Notes under the pieces: generated by a model
What the model saw: only the letters and a program-made list of their open reading frames with translations
What the model was told of the DNA's origin: nothing
Database searches by the model: none
Position numbers and translations under genes: made by a program
In this document: piece after piece, positions 1-10,660 of the stretch
How the letters are laid out: each line of letters opens with the position of its first letter
Position numbering within the stretch: position 1 is the first letter of the stretch
Assembly (NCBI GenBank): GCA_963971575.1
Contig: OZ020611.1
Coordinates: 51,097,466 to 51,161,465 of the forward strand
Origin: Liopterus haemorrhoidalis
Taxonomy: Eukaryota > Arthropoda > Insecta > Coleoptera > Dytiscidae
Length of the DNA stretch: 64,000 bases
Reading direction: 5' to 3'

Positions 1-600
1 CCAAATTTATAATCCTATTTTTTTCTAAATTTTAGGGGTTGTTACATTAACAACATGACTCTTTGGCGACCATTTGATTTTGAAGAAATTCCTAATTTCT
101 GTAGTGAAAATAGTGAATCTGTGCAAGGTGCTTTGGAGTGCAAAAATGTGGACGTTGACGTGAATGCGAAAATGTGGACGTGGCTACTAAAGAAAAATGT
201 CATTTGTCAGAAGATTGCAAAGTTCTGATACTGAACGTTTATAAAAAGTTAGTTTCGGAAGGTAATGGCAAAGCTATACTTAGAATTGCGGAATTAACTA
301 GTGTTCCATACAAAACAATTCAATGTATCATTGTTCGTATTTTAAACCCTACAGAACTAATATGGAGCCAATTAAAAGCTAATGTGCGCCGGAAAATACA
401 ATACCGACAGAAAGTGACACTGTAGTACAAGTAATTAAAGACGAATCAAGTGCAATAAGTAGTGATTTGTGGAAAAAAAATTGTAGAACGAGTAAAGACA
501 ATTGAAACAAATTTATATAAATCCACCAAATCAATCGTCAAGAATTATTAATATAAATGACAGTGGTAGTGACACAAACTCTGTATAGTGATATAAACAA
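1..600 (+). pseudogene. Internally deleted Tc1/mariner-like transposase relic
   Basis: An 83-codon open frame at 174-425 joins two parts of a transposase that are normally far apart. The first ~55 residues resemble the N-terminal helix-turn-helix region of Tc1/mariner-like transposases (LSEDCKVLILNVYKKL, then KAILRIAELTSVPYKTIQCI). They run straight into the C-terminal catalytic block (LNPTELIWSQLKANVRRKI). The DD region in between is missing, so no catalysis is possible. Downstream to about 600, broken frames give an acidic tail rich in S, N and D, as such C-termini often have. The NP-x-ELIW block resembles the one in the relic at 47,328-50,030, so both may belong to one superfamily. Terminal repeats were not found; the left end may lie outside the window. 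The superfamily is fairly sure, the family is not. Confidence 0.6.
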
Positions 601-1046
601 TGCTAATAGTGATAATGATTAATATTTTAATAATTTTAAATTACCATAAATTTACAAGTTCAAAAAAAGAATGATTTTTGTTTGTGCAAATTTGAAGTAT
701 TTAATATAGACTATAAAGACTTTAAAACGAAACTATTTTTAAAAATGCCTATATTTATAATTCAAATATAGCCAGTCCTAAGCCTGATAAAAATGTGAAG
801 GAATGTCATATGAGTATATACAGTTCATTCTAAACAGCATATAAGAAAACACGTTTATTTTAAATAGTTATTACGCTCCTGGCAACTATTTTTAACAGAA
901 CCATAAACTCAACAGGTATAATGGTTATACTGTCATTCATTATTGGAATCAGAAAGTGGGGGTGGCCATTTCATTTTCGAAATACTATAAACTTAGAGAT
1001 GGGGAGATAGAAAATACAATAAACTTCTGTAATATTTAAATTCATT
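601..1046. other. AT-rich stretch without recognisable gene
   Basis: No frame with recognisable protein similarity and no clear repeat end was seen. The segment lies between the Tc1/mariner relic and a hAT-type terminus. Confidence 0.5.
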
Positions 1047-1096
1047 AAATATTGAGGGAGCTGCAGCTCTGCAGCTCTTATTTAGCAGCCGCACTG
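1047..1096 (+). mobile_element. Orphan right end of a hAT-like element
   Basis: The segment ends in GCAGCCGCACTG preceded by a GCTGCAGCTCTGCAGCTC run. Read in reverse it begins CAGTGCGGCTGC. The same layout (CAGTGGCGGCT followed by GCTGCAGAGCTGCAG) occurs at 58,790, so both are probably ends of one hAT family. No partner end or 8-bp duplication was found. Confidence 0.45.
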
Positions 1097-1783
1097 TCCC
1101 GATTTAACTGCTAATATATCAGAACACCCTAGCTGTGATCAATATTTAAATATATTTTCGGTTGTACATGACGATTTTGTTGATAGCAGCCATGTTGCAC
1201 CTATCAGAATAATTTATAATCTATTTATACCGATGAATAAATTATAAATAAAAATGATGAATTGAAATATAAACACATAATATTATTTTATGTTTACAAT
1301 TATATATTTCAAATTAGTGTATTTAATATTAAAGTTCAAATTAATGGTATTGAAAATAAAAAAATTTAATAAATAATTTTTCATTATTGCAAAATCAAAT
1401 TATTCGTACTAAATACATAATGAAAATGTGTTTATATTTTTAACATGTATTGCAAATAACTAATTAAATTAATTATGGTTTAATTGTTTTTCAAATAAAT
1501 GTAAATTTAATTAGCCACATAATCAATTATTAAATTTGCTATTCAAATTCAAGTCCATTTCTAAATTTACATTTTCATGCTAAAACTGCGATAATAATGC
1601 ATTAAAATTCTCTACTAGCTAGTTGAAAAGATAATTACGACCAGGTTAAATAATATTTTAGTTATTAACCCCCCTTGTTATATTCATCTTTGAAAGGATA
1701 AGCAGACCATAGTCACAAACTGATACGAAAATATTTGTAAAACTGAATTCTTATTTTGATTTTTTTTTACTGTTCATCTAGAT
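1097..1783. other. AT-rich stretch without recognisable gene
   Basis: Very AT-rich, with long runs of A and T. Neither strand gives a frame with recognisable motifs. A CCCCCCTTG-type patch near 1,670 is the only GC feature. Confidence 0.5.
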
Positions 1784-1860
1784 CAGTGGTTCTCAACCAG
1801 GGTGCTGCGGCACCCTGGGGTGCCGCAAACACATGAAAAGGGTGCCGCGAGCTTTTCAAA
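1784..1860 (+). mobile_element. Orphan left end of a hAT element
   Basis: CAGTGGTTCTCAACCAGGGT, followed by a hairpin of GGTGC and GCACC repeats (TGCGGCACCC and GGGTGCCGC), is the classic look of a hAT terminus. A matching GTTGAGAACCACTG right end is not present nearby, so the element is truncated or its other end has decayed. Confidence 0.5.
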
Positions 1861-2912
1861 ATAAATTCGCCGCTATTCTCGGAATCTCGGTACATATAAC
1901 ATACCGCATGTATGTTATCTAATATTTAGAGAAAATCTTCATGGGTAGTTCCGTACTATGCAATATCTTGTTCCATACTCTTTTTATTCAAGACTTTTTA
2001 ACTTTTGCCCATGCATCTCCAGGGTTATCATTTGCTTTTTTTACCCTGAAGATTTTCTATTAATGGTGATTATTTTAATTAATTTGTAACTACTAATGAC
2101 GACGCCACTGATTTATAATCCACTGAAATAGATATGTTTAAGAAGGAACTTTGATATAGCGGATCGTATGTTTTCCCCCCACCCCCAGCATTCGTCAGAA
2201 GAAATAAAATTCACTCGAGCAAATTTTATATTATTCAAAATTTAATTTAAAATTACATAATTAAGTGTAAATTATCATTGCGTAAATTTAATTAAATTAA
2301 AAAAATTGTAAATTAAATCCAACACTTCATACATAACAAAATATAACTCTCCTGTGGGAAAAATGTATCGCACACCATGAAAACAATCACAACTTTAGGT
2401 CCACAGCCACACAGACACATCAATGACTACATTTGACTACACCAATAGTTGACATGATTATTACACAGCATTCGCGAAAAAGGCAACATGACAAATGGTT
2501 ATCAACCAACTAGAGTTAAGAATAGTGAAACTTGACTTAAACATTTGGAACTAAACTCAGACAGAAGAACATAAATTATTTTCGGCAGTTTATACACTGA
2601 GCATAAAAAAGACATACTCGAACATCACTTTTTCAGACAGATAAACCAAACATTTTTACGCAAGAATCTTAAGATTTCAGGGGGAATTAAGCTGTGTTCT
2701 GATTTCAGTAGCAATTGATTCCTTGAGAGCTCTCAACGGCAAGCTGGAAAATTGTTAGAGAAAATCCGAGATAAAAAATAATCTGGTTTTGTTGTTTTAG
2801 AAACTCATTTTTTTGGTGATGATGAACAAGTGCTTCCAGAATTTGCAGAAAAATGAAATTGTGCAGCATTTGACAATACTGAAAAATCTATTCAGCTGAA
2901 AAATTCAGGAAT
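1861..2912. other. No recognisable gene; decayed repeat DNA
   Basis: No open frame longer than 60 codons with a known motif was seen. A plus-strand reading of about 2,590-2,990 is lightly protein-like and could be a degraded hAT internal region following the end at 1,784, but the match is too weak to call. Confidence 0.4.
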
Positions 2913-3930
2913 TCAGTGCTGTGGAGTTGGTCTAAGTGCGAAATCCATTAAATTTTTTCGTTGGAAAAGTTCCTCATGATTATCATTCTGCATCTGTTTG
3001 AATCCGCTGTTGGATATAGACGTCCCTTCAAAATTTCCAATTTCCCCTGTCTTGAGCTTCTTCAGCTTTAGGTCATCAGTCCAGCGAGCAGGCCATCTTC
3101 CTCGCTTAGCCATCTATCAACAATGGCGGATTAAGCCTTCGCCGGGCCCAAGACATTTTTGATTTACGGGCCCTCAACCTAGAGGCGTTCAAAGGGAAGG
3201 GGAAAGGGGAAGGATTCGTTGGGCCCTTGAAAATTACGGGCCCAAGACAATTGTCTTTTTGTCTTTGCGAAAATCCACTGTCTGTCAATGGTCTCCACTT
3301 GCGAATCCGTTTGGTCCATCGGTCGTCTATTGTTTTAGATAGATAGCTTATCCATTTCCATTTGATGGTACCTTCTTTTACAAGAATATCGGTTAATTTC
3401 GTCTGTTGACGAATTTCAGCATTTGGTATTTTATTCCTTCGCGTTATACCGAGCATAGTTTGTTCGATGGCTCTTTGGTTAACTTGAAGCTTTTTAGCAG
3501 ATGCTTTAGTCAGTGTTAGGGTTGCCGCTTTGTAGTTTATGACAGATATTACACACCATTGGCACTTTGTTATTGGGCCTGTGCCTGTTAGGTAACCAAA
3601 ACTCAATAAATATATAAATAAATTGGAAAGCTTTCTATTTAAGGCATATTGGGATATCATTTTAAAAATGTTTCGTACCAAATGCTGCCCATCCTTGGGA
3701 TATTTTATTGAATATTTCGCACGTTTGATTGTTTCTGTAAATTTTTATTTCGTGCCCAAAATACTTGTAAGCATTAACCTGTTCAATATTGGTATCTTCG
3801 ATTTTTAGCGTATCTCTTAATACAAGGTTTTTCATTATTTTGGTTTTTCGTTTATTTATCTTGAGCCCTACTTGGTTGAAGCTGCCTCGTGCAGTTACTG
3901 CAGCATTTGAATTATTTTTTTTCAATTTTA
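2913..3930 (-). pseudogene. 5'-truncated LINE reverse transcriptase C-terminal region, split by a MITE
   Basis: Reading down the minus strand from 3,930, the sequence gives GLKINKRKTKIM (the conserved block after the FADD palm motif), then a YKYFGHEI-type block, then INYKAATLTLTKASAKKLQV and RAIEQTMLGITRRNKIPNAE. This order is typical of insect endonuclease-reverse transcriptase LINEs. The reading continues as DDRWTKRIRKWRP, is broken by the 160-bp insertion at 3,121-3,280, and resumes as GRWPARWTDDLK to about 2,913. The ~60 codons around 3,570-3,680 do not align well and probably contain a further small insertion or frameshift. No polymerase active-site residues remain. It is a dead 3' fragment, probably produced by 5' truncation during insertion. 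Confidence 0.75.
3121..3280. mobile_element. 160-bp hAT-type MITE in LINE fragment
   Basis: It begins CAATGGCGGATTAAGCC and ends AAAATCCACTG, which read inward from both ends resemble CAGTGGCGGATT-type hAT termini. It is flanked by an 8-bp near-perfect duplication, TCTATCAA (3,113-3,120) and TCTGTCAA (3,281-3,288). It is rich in GGGCCC-containing repeats. Removing it rejoins the LINE coding similarity on both sides, which independently supports the boundaries. Confidence 0.75.
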
Positions 3931-4772
3931 AATGTAAAAGTTAATGAAGATATTCTATAAGACGAAATAATTTTAATTCAAAATAACAATTTAAAAAACC
4001 TTCGAAATGAGGAGTTATCAACAGTAAAAATATGGGTGTATATTTTTAAAACTCTTGAGGTGACTGAAATCAAACGCATTGTTGGTAAAGTTCTAAGCGT
4101 ACCTGTAAGCAACGCATTTGTAGAACGAATTTTTTCAGTAATAGGATCAACTTGAAAAAATGATAGAAGTAGAATGCGAGTGGAGCTTGTTAAAGCAGCG
4201 TTTCTCAACCGGGGGGCCGTGAAAGCTTCGTCGGGGGGCCGCAAAGTCATATAAAATCGAAGCATGAAATTATAATAGAGAAACATAAATATATGACAAT
4301 ATTTAAATAAAATAAATTATACTTATTTTGACAACTAATTTAAACTAATTAAAACGGTTCGCGTTGAAGGTACTTCAAGTACTTTCAAGTAGGCACGACT
4401 TGAACTAAAGAGTAAGGATGCGAAAGTGTTCAAAATGGAAAGCAACTTGGAATAATGGAACACTTGTAAATAAAAATACTTGCAAGCCATTATAGGTAAT
4501 CGTAACAGATATTAAAAACATGTTTATGTAAAGGTTGTTTTTTTTCAAAAGTTTTATCCAATTATACCCAACACGCCATACGTTCCTATATAAAAAATCG
4601 AAGTTGTCCTTGATATCCTGTACTTCCGGTTTATTCCTAAAATTTAAATACTACCATCCAATTAGTTGGGTAAACTCTGGTCACCAAATTTTTTTCCCAA
4701 CTTGCTCACACATCGTCTTTTCGAGAAAAATCGTGTTTCCTCTATCTTGATACACATTAAGATCCCCCCTCG

Positions 4773-4811
<39 letters not shown>

Positions 4812-4848
4812 GAGAGTCCTGTATATATATATATATATATACAGGACC
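4773..4848. repeat. (CT)n and (TA)n microsatellites with hairpin
   Basis: A (CT)n run passes into (TA)n. The second TA run is bracketed by TCCTG and CAGGA, so it can fold into a long AT hairpin. Confidence 0.85.
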
Positions 4849-4869
4849 GGCGGTTGGGAAACACTGCTC

Positions 4870-5061
4870 CAGGTAACTATCTGACAGATAAGGTTATATG
4901 ATACTTTCTGTGCTGAATAAATGTCATCCCGTCTTTCAATACAAATGTATCTATCGGATAGTTATCTAACGGATAATGAGACTAATGTATTACAATTCAC
5001 TGCTTGGTAATGACATTTATTCAGAAGATAAAGTTCCAGATAACATACGGATAGTTACCTA
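4870..5061. mobile_element. Foldback MITE with ~58-bp inverted arms
   Basis: The left arm starts CAGGTAACTATC and contains GAATAAATGTCAT. The right arm is its approximate reverse complement (ATGACATTTATTC ... GATAGTTACCT). The arms cover most of the ~190 bp, so the element is nearly palindromic. It has no coding potential. It sits in the extra DNA within hAT MITE copy 1. A TSD was not settled. Confidence 0.65.
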
Positions 5062-6018
5062 GTGGTTTAAATGAAGGTGGAAAGACCGGGCCTTAAGGTC
5101 ATAATGCCCGGGAGCGGACACCTTAGCCCTCCAAATAAACCCGTAAGTAAAAAAATTAACCTGTATAAAATTCTCGAGAGATAACTCCATTATACTTCAA
5201 TAGTAATTTTCATCCCTTTCTGAGATCTCAGAATTATCATTGATAGCCCAAAAGTCATCCTATTATCACCTCTGTCCTCCCATTTTACCATGTAGGCCGT
5301 GTCTCCAACGCTATAGCTCTGAAATTTGAATAAATCCTCAATCAAAATGTATAACTATTTATATAAAGATACAAAGTAACAAAATATAAACTATTTTAGA
5401 TCATGTAGTACCAAGTAACTTCCCAATTTAACGTTATATCTCATCTTCAATAATAAAAAAATAGTGTATTGGGTCCGGTAGTTCAATTTCAACCACCTGT
5501 ATACTATTGATAAAATATTAATATATGTGTTTATTCTCATAAAGAATTATTTTAAGCAATTCTGTTCATTATTTATTAATTGTTAATGACTGTATTCCTT
5601 AATGAGCTTTGTCAGGATTAACCATATTAACGTTTTTAGTTATTTTTAAGTGATAAAAGTGCAGAAAATACTTGAAATAGTGTGTTATAGTGTGGACTTT
5701 AGTGTTTGGACTCAATGCAGACCAAAATTGGAGCGACTGGAAAGGTATTTTTAGAAATATTTGTTAATTTTATAATGTAAGTCATTGTTATGTAGAATGT
5801 GCTTCTATGGACAATATAGAAACACATACATGTATACACTATCGGCTATAACTAGAGAAACAAAACTATTTTTTAACTCATTTTCATAAATCCCGATTAT
5901 TGAGTAAATGAATATTGAATTATATTGGTATAGTAACAACAATTTATAAGTTAGAACCTGCTCTTAAAAATATTTGTTGTACTGGTACAATAAATAAAAT
6001 TATTATATATATATATAT
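5062..6018. other. Unassigned insert DNA inside hAT MITE copy 1
   Basis: This stretch is absent from the sister copy at 15,926-16,865. It is AT-rich, without an open frame of note, and ends in a (TA)n run next to the resumed MITE sequence GGGGGGCCGCAGAC. Confidence 0.5.
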
Positions 6019-6165
6019 AGGGGGGCCGCAGACAATATTTAAGTTATTTTGGGGGTCCTATGCCAGAAAAGGTTGAGAAACACTGTGTCAAAGCAGAGTT
6101 AGGCATTCGAATTAATTTCGACATGAGCTACGATAGTTTGTATTCTTATTTATTTAAGCATGACT

Positions 6166-7130
6166 AAAAAAAATAAATATTGCAATCAGCAAAATCAGAA
6201 AAGAAATATAATTTTAAGAAATACGCATTATAATATAGTAAACTTATGTTGAATACATAAAATATTGTGATTTTTTTTTTGCTAATCCACCAGGCGAGTA
6301 GTTAACAAATGTTGGCAACAATCATTAAAGTTTTTGAAGGTAAAAATAATTTCTAGAAGCAAGATTTATACGTCTTATTATTTCTTCTACAAGCTCATTT
6401 GTCCAGTTATCATTGGCTGTTCTTTGAGAACGTACTTTAAGTACATACTTTCCACTTTCTCAAAACTGTAATTTCTTGTGCCTAGAAATCTAATTTGTTT
6501 TGTATGTATATTGTTTTTGACTTCATTTCTACAAGTTTCAGGTGACTAAAAGACGAAATACATCAAAAAATTAATTTATTCCTGTTAATATATTTCTTAG
6601 CGACGAAAATCTTGAAGAATTGCACCATTTAAATTAAAAAAAAAAAAATATGTAGAGTACAAATTATAGTAAAATTATTTCAGTAGACCACATGTGTCAG
6701 TTTAGAAATAAATTGTGAAAGGCTTATTTCCCCCGTGTGTTGCATTCGTTCATGCATGATTTAGAAATCAAATATATATTTGAATCCTGTATACATTACA
6801 GTACTGTCACTTACAGTTGACACATGGGTAATTGATCGCACTACTTCAACTTATTTACGTCTGCATGACGGAGGGTTACTGGCCACCTTACCAACTCCAA
6901 CTATGTTGCTTCAAGTGCCACTTAATACATAAAGATGTGGGCAATGTTACTTGTGGAAATGGTTGGAGATTTAATGCAACCTTCGATTTTATTTTAATTT
7001 TCTCCATGCATCAAACAAGTAAATCTTCCTAAATAAATTCTTTCAGATTACTGGCTCCTATAATCAGCGTTACCAGATTTTTAAAACTGTTATGCAGGTC
7101 AGTATGAAGGTGAGGGCGTCTATTTTAGGA
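6166..7130. other. No clear gene; possible small LINE trace
   Basis: At about 6,330-6,420 the minus strand can be read as EEIIRRINLASRNYFYLQKL, which is like the stretch after the palm domain in some LINE reverse transcriptases. It is too short and isolated for a firm call. The 66-codon plus-strand frame at 6,832 has no recognisable motif. Confidence 0.3.
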
Positions 7131-7149
7131 TTTTTTAAAATCTAAGTTT

Positions 7150-7400
7150 AGACGTCAATTTTGTGTAAAATAAAATCTATTTTTGGTTTCTAGACGTTTC
7201 AGGTAATAATAAGACAACATCCGCAAAAAATAAAGAAATTTGTCTGTCCGAGATTCACGCAAAAACTGCTGGACATATTTTCACCTAATTGAGTATTATG
7301 ATAGAGTAGAACCAGTATTCGAACATAGGCTATAAGGCATTTCAAATTTTTTGTTCTAGGTGGTTGTTTCAAGGTTAAAAATGTTTTTAAAAATCTTAAA
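7150..7400 (-). repeat. Dispersed repeat B fragment (minus orientation)
   Basis: The reverse complement of about 7,230-7,350 matches the plus strand near 15,230-15,340: a TTTGAATCCTGGTT-like block, TTACTCTATC, TTTTTGC-TGAAT and GGAC--ACAGAC follow in the same order. Divergence is high, so it is an old family. Confidence 0.55.
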
Positions 7401-7944
7401 ATGTCTTCCTTATTATTGACTTAACAGTAAAATACATACAACAAAAATTGTTATATTATAGAATATTCCAATCGATTAGGCGGAACTTGATTTTGCAATC
7501 TAGTTATTTTCATCGTTTGAATAGTTCTTTTTGGCCGTTTTGTTTAAGATTTTTAAATCATACTTACAATAAACATTATTTGGTTAAGGTCAATATTATT
7601 TTAAAATTCTATTTTCTTTATATTTTGATTTTTCTTAATACAAATTTCTTTATTTTATTGTTATTAAAATATTTGTAAAAAATATTTTATTTTTGACATG
7701 TCATTCGTTTCCATGGTTTCACTGTTGGAATTTTAAATTTTTACATACCAAACATGAAATAACCTAAGCAAGGTCCCTTCTAGTGATAACCTAAAAGAAC
7801 GAAATTCCCATTTAGTTCTGCCTAAACGTTTGAAATAGCCTGTAATAAAACAAATATTTTTTGATAATTTTTCTTAGGTTACGTGATTTTCTGCTACGTT
7901 AAACTAAAATTTTACATTAAAAATAATGAAACTTGTACATCAAC

Positions 7945-8105
7945 TAAATAGTACTTTATTTAATAAGCATATAAGGGGGCTATATTTCATGTGGATGAAG
8001 TTCCCCACCCGAGTCATGGTGAGGGTTGTAATCATCCGTGTGAAATTAGCCATTATTTGCGAGTCAAATACAATATTTTATTTACAACTATATAGTTTTA
8101 TCATT
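7945..8105 (+). repeat. Left arm of large inverted repeat (with 10,505-10,660)
   Basis: The arm carries GATGAAGTT, GAGGGTTGTAATCATCCG and TTAGCCATTAT-TGCGAGT. The reverse complement of 10,505-10,660 has these blocks in the same order. The ~2.4 kb between the arms holds a copy of the ~1 kb AGGG repeat and a LINE end, so the arms may be the ends of an older composite element or two opposite copies of one short repeat. Confidence 0.65.
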
Positions 8106-8394
8106 AAAAAATTAATAAATTCAATTTAACAACTCAGAAATTCTGAGCGTCAATTGTTTAACTTCAGAACCCACGTCAAGATGATTACCGTACCATCAGC
8201 TGATTGTAAGTATAACAATATTTAAAATACTATTATATATTGTTTTATTTATTCTAACTTGTAAATAATATTCTCATACTCACTTACTAAATAAAAGCTA
8301 AATAATATAAAAAAACGATTAAAACAATGAAATTATAGCTAAATTGATTTCAATCCACTTGAAAATTTTATAATGAATAGTTTAAATGTTATAT

Positions 8395-8545
8395 TAAATA
8401 AACATGATCGTCAGCTGCCGACATAACGGGGTAAGGATCGTCAGTTACATCATTGATTACATTATAAAATGCTTAGGCTAAATGCCCGTTCAGCAATTAT
8501 AATCCCTTAGCTGACGGTCTTACCCCCATTGGGCAAACAGCTGAT
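8395..8545. repeat. Small imperfect inverted repeat
   Basis: GGGGTAAGGATCGTCAG near 8,429 faces GCTGACGGTCTTACCCC near 8,512. A related GATCGTCAGCTGCCGAC block precedes it. It may be a small MITE or part of a larger repeat. No TSD was identified. Confidence 0.45.
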
Positions 8546-8655
8546 TGTTGTTTTTATTATTCTAATTATATAATAAGTTGAATTTGAAATGGCTTTACAT
8601 CATTTTTTAGGGTTTTGTAGGTATGACCAAAAAACCCTTATACCGTCATTTTGTC

Positions 8656-8660
<5 letters not shown>

Positions 8661-8712
<52 letters not shown>
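8661..8712 (+). repeat. (TGTC)n microsatellite
   Basis: About 13 tandem TGTC/TCTG units. The same tract in copy 2 at 60,830 is roughly half as long, so it is length-variable between copies. Confidence 0.95.
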
Positions 8713-8713
<1 letters not shown>

Positions 8714-9194
8714 TCGGTAAAAATTGTAGCCAAACGGCTAAACCTAGAGAGTTGAAATTTGGCATGCTTATACAACTCTTTGACCCACACATAGGAAAAA
8801 TACTAAAACATCTAAAAAACATATCCCCCTAAAAATATAAACAATAATGTGCTCATCAAAAAAAAAAATATTTTTTTTAAATTCTGAGTAGGGTATCAAA
8901 TGAAAGCCCTTAGTACGTGGATTAACGATCAAAATTTTATTTTTGCAAAATAAATTATTTTGATGCGATTTTTGCCAAAATTGTGCAAAAAATTTTTTGT
9001 CCCACACCCTGTAGCCTAGATGGTTTAAACTAAAATTCTGAAAAAATTCTAAGTAATGTACATTGGTGTGAACCGGAATAGTACAACAGGAATTTTTGAT
9101 CAGATTATGTTTTTAGAAAATAACGCATTTTTTGTGTTTTTAACTAAAATATGTTAAATATATAATTCGCTATGTAACACTTCAGATAAGAAAC

Positions 9195-9267
9195 GCTGGT
9201 AGCTCAGATGGTTTCGTAACGCACGTTGTAAATTGCAGTGCGAACGTTGCAGAGTTCGAATCCTGTT
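9195..9267 (+). ncRNA. tRNA-like module in AGGG repeat copy 1
   Basis: It contains TAGCTCAGATGG, an A-box-like pol III promoter, and ~45 bp later GAGTTCGAATCCTG, a B-box match (GTTCGAATCC). The spacing fits a tRNA gene, but the acceptor stem does not pair well, so it is tRNA-derived and not a working tRNA. A poly-T tract follows, which could terminate pol III. The same position in copy 2 has a different tRNA-like sequence. Confidence 0.55.
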
Positions 9268-9799
9268 AATTTTATTGTTTTTTTTTTTTTTTGCATTTCT
9301 ATTTTGTTTAAATTATTTTGTCAAAATTCGTTATATTTTGGTAAATGTTGCATTTATTTTTTAAAAGCGTAAATTTAATAACCAGAGGGAAGTGTTGAAA
9401 TTATAATTTAATTCTGTGACGAAATCAGAGGGAGGGACTTATGATATAAGCAACCAATGGAAGCCATAGGCGCAATTTTAAAAATCTTACTGAACCTTGC
9501 TGTATAAATAAAATACTGTACATATTTAGAAACTTAAATAATGGTATTAGGCATTCGAATTAAAATTCATAAAAAAATATTTTGACATAAAATTTGTTTT
9601 GGCATCCCAAATAATCATCATTCAGTTACTAAATACCTGCAAAACCCAGAAATGTGTGAAGATTCACACTTCACATAAATTTTTTATGACAGGTTTATAC
9701 AAGCGACTGACGTATAATCCCCACTACGCACGCAGCTGACTTTTTATTATTAGTATTATTATTATCACTTGAACAATAACTGTGTAAATTTTCAAGTGG

Positions 9800-10422
9800 C
9801 TTGAAATAATAATAATAATTTTAATTAAACCGCCCGAAGGCCAAAATAATATATACATTTAACGAAAATCAGAAACAAAAACAGTTTTAACAATTGTGAA
9901 CCCAAACATTAAAGAATACATTTATAGTTTGAGTTAGTAGATATTTAATATATCAGCTGAGCTGACCAACAAGTGTGAAACGTTTTGTCAAAGCGTAGAC
10001 ACTCCCGAATCAACATGTTATTAGATTTAAGTAATCTACTACGTAAACTATAAACGTATTTTCTAAGTACAGCCATACAAGTATTAACTTCATTCATAAC
10101 AAACATTTTACTTGCACTACAATATTTGGAAAACCAATTGATAACTCTAAATGCATTGTTGTAGGAAACTACTAATTTACGAATACCCTTTTTGGTGGAG
10201 TTAGCCCAAAGAGCAGATGTATACATACTACCACAAAACGTATTAAAGTGGTATTTACGTACAACAGTACTGCATCTAGAGAATCTATGGTTTAGCATAT
10301 TTGCTTTAACACATACAGAGCGACATTGCCTATCACTTTTCGATTTTTTTTTACAAGATGTACATTTTCTCACGACCAGTCCCGTCACGATTCTGGCGGC
10401 TGACGCTTGTTTCGATTATTAG
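9800..10422 (-). pseudogene. 3' end of an L2/Daphne-like LINE (RT C-terminal domain)
   Basis: A 147-codon minus-strand frame at 9,945-10,388 encodes the region after the polymerase palm of CR1/L2-type LINEs. Key pieces are VKANMLNHRFSRCST, FCGSMYTSALWANSTKKGI, LVVSYNNAFRVINWFSKYCS, ASKMFVMNEVNTC and a final LRKYVYSLRSRLL. Downstream on the same strand a short 3' untranslated part ends in TTGGCCTTCGGGCGG followed by (AAT)n at about 9,790-9,815, the usual short-repeat tail of this group. Endonuclease and catalytic palm are missing, so this is a 5'-truncated insertion. Its frame is still long, which suggests moderate age. Confidence 0.75.
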
Positions 10423-10504
10423 CCAATCTAAACTATCAATTACAAAAAAAAAATTAAGCGGGATGAAATGACCATCAAAAATGGACGCTGCCTCCAGGAC
10501 TAAC

Positions 10505-10660
10505 ACTATAAAGTTTTAGAAAAAAATCGTATTTAACTCGCATATAATGGCTAAATTACACTCGGATGATTACAACCCTCGCCTAAGGCTCGAGTGATAA
10601 ACTTCATCCTTGTGAAATTATAGCCTCCATTATACGTTTGCCAAATAAAATACTATTATT
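10505..10660 (-). repeat. Right arm of inverted repeat with 7,945-8,105
   Basis: It is the reverse-complement partner of the left arm, with shared blocks CGGATGATTACAACCCTC, AACTTCATCC and ATAATGGCTAA. Identity looks like 75-85 percent by eye. Confidence 0.65.

Larger units (their letters stand above)
4196..6085. mobile_element. hAT MITE (family A copy 1) with its own insertion
   Basis: It starts CAGCGTTTCTCAACCGGGGG and ends AAAAGGTTGAGAAACACTG, giving ~15-bp inverted ends. The flanks are TGTTAAAG (4,188-4,195) and TGTCAAAG (6,086-6,093), a 7-of-8 TSD. A second copy of the family lies at 15,926-16,865. Against that copy this one lacks ~340 bp internally and carries extra DNA from about 4,733 to 6,018. 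That extra DNA includes CT and TA microsatellites, another hAT-like end (GGTTGGGAAACACTG near 4,866) and a foldback element. It has no coding capacity. Confidence 0.8.
4002..6165 (+). pseudogene. hAT transposase C-terminal dimerisation region, interrupted
   Basis: The plus strand at 4,002-4,195 gives VGKVLSVPVSNAFVERIFSV, then a stop, then NDRSRMRVELVKA. This is the start of the hAT C-terminal dimerisation domain (hATC), which helps form the oligomeric transposase. After the element at 4,196-6,085 the domain resumes with ELGIRINFDMSYDSLYSYLF to about 6,165. It resembles the hATC open frame at 59,073-59,591 (VLSIPVSNAACERVFRIV), so the two may belong to one hAT subfamily. An internal stop codon (TGA near 4,155) and loss of the catalytic N-terminal part show that it is dead. 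Confidence 0.75.
8609..9685 (+). mobile_element. AGGG-repeat family, copy 1
   Basis: This ~1.05 kb element begins AGGGTTTTGTAGGTATGACC and near its end has AATACCTGCAAAACCCA, an imperfect inverse of its start. Sequence shared with copy 2 (60,779-61,861) continues a further ~35 bp through GTGTGAA-GA-TTCACAC. The order inside is a (TGTC)n tract, a GTTCGGTAAAAATTG block, a block of homopolymer A and T runs, a tRNA-like module, a poly-T tract, and an AT-rich tail. No protein is encoded; the short frames across it are by-products of low complexity. Mobility is inferred only from the repeated copies and the inverted ends. Confidence 0.75.

Noticed and set aside
8623..8832. Cys/Leu/Ser/Val-repeat frame and its twin at 60,765-60,974
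   Set aside because: It is the translation of (TGTC)n inside the AGGG repeat; both copies differ in repeat number, and nothing suggests coding.
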